A stretch of DNA of 64,000 nucleotides. It comes from Spongilla lacustris (Eukaryota; Porifera; Demospongiae; Spongillida; Spongillidae). Position 1 is the first letter of the stretch. Each line of letters opens with the position of its first letter. The stretch covers positions 4,880,819 through 4,944,818 of the forward strand of contig OX442417.1 of the NCBI GenBank assembly GCA_949361645.1, read 5' to 3'. Below, piece by piece: positions 57,641 to 64,000 of the stretch. A program made the position numbers and the translations under genes. A model generated the notes under the pieces. The model made no database searches. It saw only the letters and a program-made list of their open reading frames with translations, and was not told the origin of the DNA.

Positions 57641-58876
57641 ACACTGTATATCATGCAGGGGTGCATATATAGTTTACTGATGCACAGCTGAAGTTTGAAC
57701 TGATTATAGCCGCATATAATGCTGTAGTATAATTCATAGAAATTATAGATCGCTGTATACTTGCTGCTTGCATGCGATTTCAGTTATTGTAATCATTGAA
57801 AGCAACTGGTGAATAATTAAGTATGACAGAAGGAGTGATGGGGGTGATGGAGAGAAGCACTTGATATGAGGGTGTGGATGTGGTGAGATTGACAGTATGA
57901 ACAATCAGATCATAAAATGTGATGAAGATCAATGTAGTACATGCAGTGCGGTGAAGCTGATTGTACATGTGTAATATCCCAAACCAAACGTGTGACCATT
58001 CTTCCTGGGCACCATGCATTGTGGCCCCATCATGATCATAAGGCTCACAATGCGAAGATGTGAGAATTCTGTGGAGGAGATGGCATTGATTGCCACATCA
58101 TGCATGATGACTCCCTCCTCGTACATGTACATCACCCTTACCCCATGCATATTGACAACTCTTGGTACAGCATCGCCTGTGCACGACTGCCAACTTCATG
58201 TAAACGACAACATACAACATAAACCACCAATACACATACTGAACACCAACCACATAAACAGGATCACCGCACAAACCATACTCAGAGCAGGGACCAACAC
58301 AACAGCTACATTTGAATTATTACCTACTTTATTTAGAGGTGGTGGGCCCACACCACCTCAAGGGAAAAAACCTCACTGTGTGAGGAAAAAACCTTCTTAC
58401 ACACTGCTCTGGACACCATGACATATCACAAATTCTTTCAGAGGATCTTCAGCTTTTATCTGTATGGAAATCCTTCTTTAGGAACAATCTGCCTCCCATC
58501 AACATGGGGAAAATGCATACAGCGGCCAACCATCCCCCTTGCAACACCAGCCACCCGGCTGAAACACATAACCACATGTACTCCAGCCACCCGGCTGACA
58601 CATGACACACTCGTACAGCAGCCATCCAGCTGCACACTATATTCAGACTATGTAAAGTTAACAGGCTCGTGCACTGGCAACGTAGAATGACTTCATTCCC
58701 GCTCACATAACCTTATATACCTGTACTGCCACATGGTCACATCACGTGCTGTACAACCAATCACATACGGAGGGAGCATAGTTTCTGTCTAATTCACTAC
58801 GTTCAACCGACAGAAACATGTATTGGTGGCAAACATGCAGGTCAAGCCACAGTGATAAGGCAGATATGAAGTATCT
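57641..58876. other. Intergenic, nothing firm
   Basis: The words ccagccacccggctga recur two to three times at 58549-58632 as a short degenerate repeat. No exons are supported. Confidence 0.4.
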
Positions 58877-60440
58877 GAGGTCACATACCTTGTGTATAAA
58901 TGTGTCTTAGTTGTTCTTTGTAACCACAAGATCATGTACATCTACATACACGTAATTGTTATTGTGCATGTCTGTCATTGGGCATAAAACGAACAAGCTT
59001 TCACATCGATGTATAGACTCCACGTATTATAAAACAAAAATGTGTGTAGCATTGTAGGGCTACTGCTATCCTAGTACAAAAGGTGGTCAGTTAAGTTGTA
59101 GATGTGAAAACTGTTACATGTAGTGGTCAAAGCCTGATCTTGCCCTTTTACAATAAAAGTACATTAGGTGAATGTAACTCTTTTTACAAGTGTAACTGTT
59201 GGCAATTTACATTTACTTGTAGCTACTCCAAAAATACGAAATATAAAGGTAGCTTCAAAACTGTTAGATGAGCTAAATAATACCCATCCATGGTTAGCAC
59301 AAGAGATCTGTACTAGATCTGCACATGCAGCTGTTAGTGAAGCTAGTGCAGGTGTGTTGGACAAAAAAAATAGAAGGTGAATTTTTACATGATATTCATG
59401 CTATTGATACAATGAAATTGGGTTTCTTCTATATGATGCCTCTTACAACCCCACAATGCAGCTTGGTGCTATACCAGTAGACCTGAATGATAGGTGTATT
59501 ATGGTGGACGAGATAGGAGACAGGCATCATAACAGCATGTGTCCACTAAAATGGAAATGCACAAATGAGCATTGGTTGCTCACTAATAGGAGTTGTATTG
59601 AGGACAAAGGAGCTATTTCAAAAATGAATGATAGCACTTTGCACTTCCAACTAAAATTCAGGTCGTGGGGCAAACATTCAATGGTTAATTGACGTAATGC
59701 CTTAAAGTTAGCCGTACATAAACTTCAGAAAATGTTGTCTTAAAATCTGGATAAATAATTGAGCAGAGGTCAGATGTGTGATTGCTGATATCATCAGGTG
59801 TCCATGTATGTACATTTACATGTACAAGTACAGTACATTGTCACTAAAAACAGTTTTGGTGGCTTGTGAAGGACCCTGCATGCTGAACGTATCGTCTGGT
59901 TGAATTTGAGTTGACACAGATCACTTTAATTTGCAGAGTACTGTAATGAAGGAAGAGATGATGGACACACCTGTTGCTGTCATGTCAACTTATACATGTA
60001 TAAAGTTTCGCTGGTATCACTACTTTTACATTTAAACTGAGTAACATTGTTTATGGACTGAATAATATTTATCATCCATGGCTGAGTTAGTACTATATAA
60101 ATGATATTCTATATACCAAGTTTAGATAATGATCAGTGTAAAAAAACATAATTTATGAAATTCAGTTAATATTTTTATATTTAGATTATATCATAATGTA
60201 CTTTTAGTTTTTGAAAGCATCCAGTTATGACTATAAATCAATGAAACAAGAATATAAATACATTCTCTATGAGAAAAACGAAATAGTCCTATGTTCAGCT
60301 GGCACACATTGTAGGACAATACATTGTGCATGCATGTGCTAAATAAATATAGGACTATTTCGTTTTTCCTTATATTATATTCAACCTAAATCCTATATAC
60401 CACCAAGTTTAATTTCGCATAGAGAATGTTTTTATACTTG
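58877..60440 (+). repeat. Long dispersed repeat, copy B (without the nested insertions)
   Basis: It aligns with 26096-29490 but lacks the foldback at 26362 and the hAT MITE at 26800, giving their empty sites. A frame at 59168-59380 (ELNNTHPWLAQEICTRSAHA) and another at 59456-59692 suggest a decayed coding region; the family is unknown. It ends with a shortened foldback at about 60255-60440, which has the same hairpin arms as 3949-4241. Confidence 0.8.
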
Positions 60441-60486
60441 TGTATGTAAACCAGCCGTACGGCCGGGACTCAGGGCATTAAATTTA

Positions 60487-60522
60487 TACCATAGATTGAT
60501 GACGTTAGGTCAATCTATGGTA
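60487..60522. other. Perfect 13-bp stem-loop
   Basis: TACCATAGATTGA at 60487-60499 pairs with its complement at 60510-60522 around a 10-nt loop (tgacgttagg). It lies just outside copy B of the dispersed repeat. Role unknown. Confidence 0.7.
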
Positions 60523-60639
60523 CAACCCTAGTCTAAATAATGTACGGTATATACTATGGACCTACAAGTACGTATACCTAAGCCACAAAGAGTCATCAAA
60601 ATAAAGGTGACCTATATATCCTATAGCCAGTAAAGCCAT

Positions 60640-60860
60640 AGCATTAGCCCTGTGCTTAACCTTCCGTATCACCCTGACACCACAGAAGTCTGTCTAGACG
60701 TCTGCCCGCTTCTGAATTCTCCCCAGCAACCATGCATCTCCACTGTTCAGCAGCCGATGCAGTGGACCCAGCCACCACACTCGCTTCATTCAAAGTAGAA
60801 TGATTTAGCGATGATGTAATGGTGAAATTCAGTGCTACCACAGTGCTGGTTTGTCAAACT
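60640..60860 (-). pseudogene. LINE-type retrotransposon remnant
   Basis: The minus strand reads LNFTITSSLNHSTLNEASVV and AGSTASAAEQ, the segment that in the 3301 fragment's family precedes the VPLAVEAYGAWG tail. It is broken after about 60 codons. Confidence 0.45.
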
Positions 60861-61224
60861 CCCATTTACAGACCAAGATATCTGCAGAGCGAGTACGACT
60901 TTGGAGTCTGCATCTACATGTAGGCCACCACCTGCCTGTTATAGATTACACTATTCCAGCTTTGTGGATAACAAATATATATATAATTATATAAATAAAT
61001 AAATTCCCTGCGTAATTCATTACATCATTAGCTTCTAAAAGATCTCGTACCCAGACCTCATTTTTCACTGATGTATACACACAATGATAAATTCAGGTTA
61101 TGTCTCAGCATCCTAAAACCAAAAAAAAAAAAAAAAGAAAGAAAACAAGCAATAGTTTAAAAAACCATATATGTTCAGGCATTTTTGAAATTTATGCTTT
61201 CACAAGAAATCTAAAAATTGCTAA

Positions 61225-63181
61225 TCACAGCTTGCATAAAGCAGTCTGTACCAATGCACCATTTAGCTGCTCGGAATAGATTTGTACCTGAAAAACAATT
61301 AAAGCCATACATAATGAAGTACAATAGATGCATGACAAAACAACATACAGTTTTCCCTTTGCCTGATATTCAAGTAACTTGGTTGCATCTAGTGTATTGT
61401 AGACATCACCATGTGGAAAGGTTGGGCTAGATTTTGAACAGTCCAATTCAAACCTTCTTGGAACAAAGAGTTGGAACCACTTCTAGAATGGTACACACAA
61501 TCTGAATAATGTACATTAACCACATGCAAGCATTGTATTTAAACCTCATTTTAAGCAATTATAATGTATGGTATCCAAACACTCCTCTAGAACTATATAA
61601 ATATAGTCCCATCTCACAAAATGTTAAAATGTAAATATTTATTTCGGAATTAATAATTTATAAAATGTTAGGCTTGAAACCACTTTTATGTAAATTTAAA
61701 TGTACATTTATACCAACCAATCATTGGAAGTCTTTGGGGGTGGGGGGGTGGGGGGGGGGGAGGGTATCCCTGTATCTGCTACTACTTGATACTACAAGTA
61801 CATGTAACTAACTTGCAATTGTAAAGTTATGTATAGATTCTCGGTTTCACACTGTATTCTGCAGCAATAGCAGTTGCACTTTGAAAGAGTACAAATCCAT
61901 TATGAAACTAAATACATCAAACCGGCAGAGTCAAATAACTATTAATTACTCTTACCCGAGTGCTATTAGTCCCATCATGCAAAATACCACCTGCATGTAA
62001 CACATCAGCTACATGTATGTACAGTACCACAGATCTACTGTGATTGGGCCCTGGTAAGATATTAGCATCCACGTAGATACAAATTTTAATTGAATCATTA
62101 TTCATACATATACACTCCAGTATATGTATGAATAATTTACATGCAGACACACTGCACACACACACTACATCAGTTTCCCATTCCCAGGGTACCTGGTAGA
62201 GGGGGCTGAGCCCCACACTGGTGAGGGCATAAGGCCACTGCCTCAGCCCCAGGTGCACAACAGCTAGCCTGAGGTAGTCGGAGAAGGTGTGACAGAGGAA
62301 GTGCCAGGAAAGGGACAGGTCCAGGAGCCAGATGGAGCAGCATGAGGCAGGAAGTGCTGGCAATGGGAGGGGCATGAGACAGAAAGTGCTGGTAATGGGA
62401 GGGGCATGAGACAGGAAGTGCTGGTAATGGGTGGGGCACGAGACAGGAAGTGCTGATAAGGGGTAGTGGGTGAGGGTGTGATGAGTAGGTGGGGTGAGGG
62501 TGTGATAAAGTTATTAAGGAGGATTAGTGCACATGTGAAGAGATAAGGTTAGTATCACTTGCACCTTCTAAGTTCGCATAGCAACACTCAATGGATGATG
62601 GGGAACGTTGGGTACGGAGGGTGTGGGGTGGGTGTGGGGAAGGAGGGGGTGTGGTGGGTGTGGGGTGGGTGTGGGGAAGGAGGGGGTGTGGTGGGTGTGG
62701 GGTGGGTGTGAGGGTGGAGGGTGTGGGGTGGGTGTGGGTACAGTGGGTGTGGGGATGGTGCACACTCCAAACTATCTAGTATTCTTATTAATACTCTAGT
62801 TAGCTACATGTAGTTAGTACCCTTCATACTGATCTTCCCTTACCTCCTCCCTCTGGTATCCTAAACACTAGGCACACATGTCCACATGTTGAGCAGTAGT
62901 TGAGGGGAAAGATCTTGCAATCGTTACCTCCAAATGATGGGGACCACACTGTGAGAGGACACACATGTATGCATGAGATTATGTACATGCATAAAACACA
63001 TACACACATGCACATTCACAATGAACACATACACATGCACCACTTGCATGAATCGACACCACACCACACAGATCATACCACACATACATGCCACACATAT
63101 TCACATACCACACTTGCATACCACATATGCACAAGCACACCAAACATTCACCACACATGCACACCACACACACACACACGT

Positions 63182-63279
<98 letters not shown>

Positions 63280-63915
63280 CATACCTTCTGTGTCCCTCAC
63301 ATCCAGATCTACCAGAGAAGGCTCATCACAAGTCCTGTCCTCGACCAATGACCTCAGCTGCACCAACTGGTTCACACGTATGTAACCTAGTTTCAACACT
63401 GAACCTGAAACACAAGTAAAATACTCCCATTGAAGGTGGGTCTAGGGATATGGAAAATGTTCCGCAGTATAGAAACCTGGTAAGTTCTAAAAAGCAAGAT
63501 TCAGGTCTGGACAGCTGGGAATGAACCAGGTGATTGAACTGTGAACTCATATTGTACACATTTACACACACATGTGTGTGTATGCATGTAACCCGCAAAT
63601 GGTTTTGCAAATGTCACACCAGTTTGTAAATAATACAGGCCACATCAAATTACTATTTCTATAATTTAGCTTTGGGATACAAGAAGTTACACCTACCAGA
63701 ATTGAACGCTCAGTACAATTGACTCAACGACAACATCCATTGAGATCCAATGAATTTGATTGGATATTATAAATGTCCGTATAAAATAAAAGGAACCCGT
63801 TTTATTGTGCATTAATATTAGTACCACCAGCCTTTGCTTACTGTTGCAGGCATAGCTCCAGCTTAGAGTTATACCATCGTGGGCGCGATAGAACTGCTTT
63901 AAATCTTCGGGGAAA
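61225..63915 (-). CDS. TPGS2: Tubulin polyglutamylase complex subunit 2 homologue (3' part, 5 exons)
   Basis: Exons 63915-63842 (FPEDLKQFYRAHDGITLSWS), 63404-63285 (SVLKLGYIRVNQLVQL), 62948-62844 (FPLNYCSTCGHVCLVFRIPE), 62356-62193 (WHFLCHTFSDYLRLAVVHLG, then QWPYALTSVGLSPLYQ) and 61482-61225 (KWFQLFVPRRFELD, then YNTLDATKLLEYQAKGK). All junctions are GT-AG and phases agree. The order and motifs match vertebrate TPGS2 (the PED...FY...TWS, GKVCLV, YWHFL...HLGLPQWQYAFT, QWF blocks), a non-catalytic SMI1/KNR4-fold subunit of the complex that adds glutamate chains to tubulin in cilia and neurites. The 5' exons lie beyond the window or were not found. The C-terminus (stop at 61225) is uncertain because an extra 3' intron cannot be excluded. 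The terminal basic tail typical of the family is not evident. Confidence 0.85.
61483..62192 (-). other. TPGS2 intron with G-rich tract
   Basis: It lies between the last two recognised exons. It contains a G-rich run at 61736-61764 and no other recognised feature. Confidence 0.6.
62335..62465 (-). repeat. 32-bp minisatellite duplicating a 3' splice site
   Basis: The unit (minus strand, about cattaccagcacttcctgtc plus tcatgcccctcc) is repeated about four times at a 32-bp period. The gene-proximal unit supplies the acceptor at 62356 and the first codons of the TPGS2 exon. Each upstream unit carries its own ccag acceptor. Confidence 0.85.
62600..62760. repeat. G-rich minisatellite (gtggggtgggt)
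   Basis: Imperfect repeats of gtgtggggtgggtgtgggga and variants in a TPGS2 intron. On the plus strand it has dense G runs with quadruplex potential. Open frames through it are artefacts. Confidence 0.9.
63168..63276. repeat. (CA)n microsatellite, ~109 bp
   Basis: Almost pure CA dinucleotides with one cgtgt interruption near 63179. It ends 9 bp before the donor side of the TPGS2 exon at 63285, i.e. it forms the start of the following intron on the gene strand, as (TG)n. Confidence 0.97.
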
Positions 63916-64000
63916 CTGCAGTAATTGGCCTAAGTGTGCAATGTATGCATGAGGCCATGATGAGAAGGAAAACATTGCGTGCGCATTGGCCTACCCCTTC

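Noticed and set aside
62900..63419. His-Thr and Cys-Val repeat frames
   Set aside because: They are translations of the (CA)n microsatellite. The true coding piece here is the TPGS2 exon at 63285-63404.

Overview
This is eukaryotic, metazoan DNA. Every credible gene has short GT-AG introns, cut-and-paste transposons, gypsy elements and MITEs are dense, there are no bacterial operons or RBS patterns, and a TPGS2 homologue points to a ciliated animal. Abundant tacatgtaca-type words, several dispanin-like genes and LINE remnants of a type common in marine invertebrates suggest an early-branching animal, perhaps a demosponge. That is inference, not proof.

Layout. 0-9 kb: a decayed proprotein-convertase-like pseudogene (855-1814), two LINE remnants, a 56-bp tandem array, a 127-bp-arm foldback and two MITEs. 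9.6-10.7 kb (-): a two-exon gene joining a ubiquitin-like domain to a RING-IBR-RING E3 ligase. 11.45-16.16 kb: a near-complete Ginger1-type DNA transposon with CCGG target duplications. Its spliced gene encodes a gypsy-like integrase, an acidic octapeptide repeat and an OTU protease. 16.9-21.3 kb (-): a very recent gypsy LTR retrotransposon with 179-bp LTRs, the TSD gctat and one frameshift. 22.7-25.5 kb (+): a large intact DDE-like transposase gene. 26-29.5 kb: a long dispersed repeat carrying a hAT MITE; the paralogous copy at 58.9-60.4 kb still holds the empty site. 29.6-30.8 kb (-): a dispanin-like membrane gene with a 419-bp (GGGA)n tract in its intron. 31-39.2 kb: two more hAT MITEs, a nested TIR element with 522-bp direct repeats, a broken THAP domain and another hAT MITE. 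41.1-41.8 kb (-): a frameshifted gene of unknown function. 46.2-48.5 kb (+): a second dispanin-like gene. 49-52 kb: an RBR pseudogene, LINE remnants and a (CT)n tract. 53.2-54.3 kb (+): a broken secreted beta-trefoil gene. 55.4-56.3 kb: a Ginger-type MITE. 56.9-57.6 kb (+): an intact four-exon gene for a secreted 156-aa protein. 61.2-63.9 kb (-): the 3' part of TPGS2, whose introns hold a minisatellite and a (CA)n tract.

The host genes form no obvious pathway. They are isolated genes in a repeat-dominated landscape. Several otherwise well-conserved frames are broken by one small indel (gypsy pol, 41.6 kb, beta-trefoil), so residual assembly indels are a real alternative to biological decay. 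Exon structures are read by eye from splice signals, phase continuity and protein similarity known from memory; no search was run.
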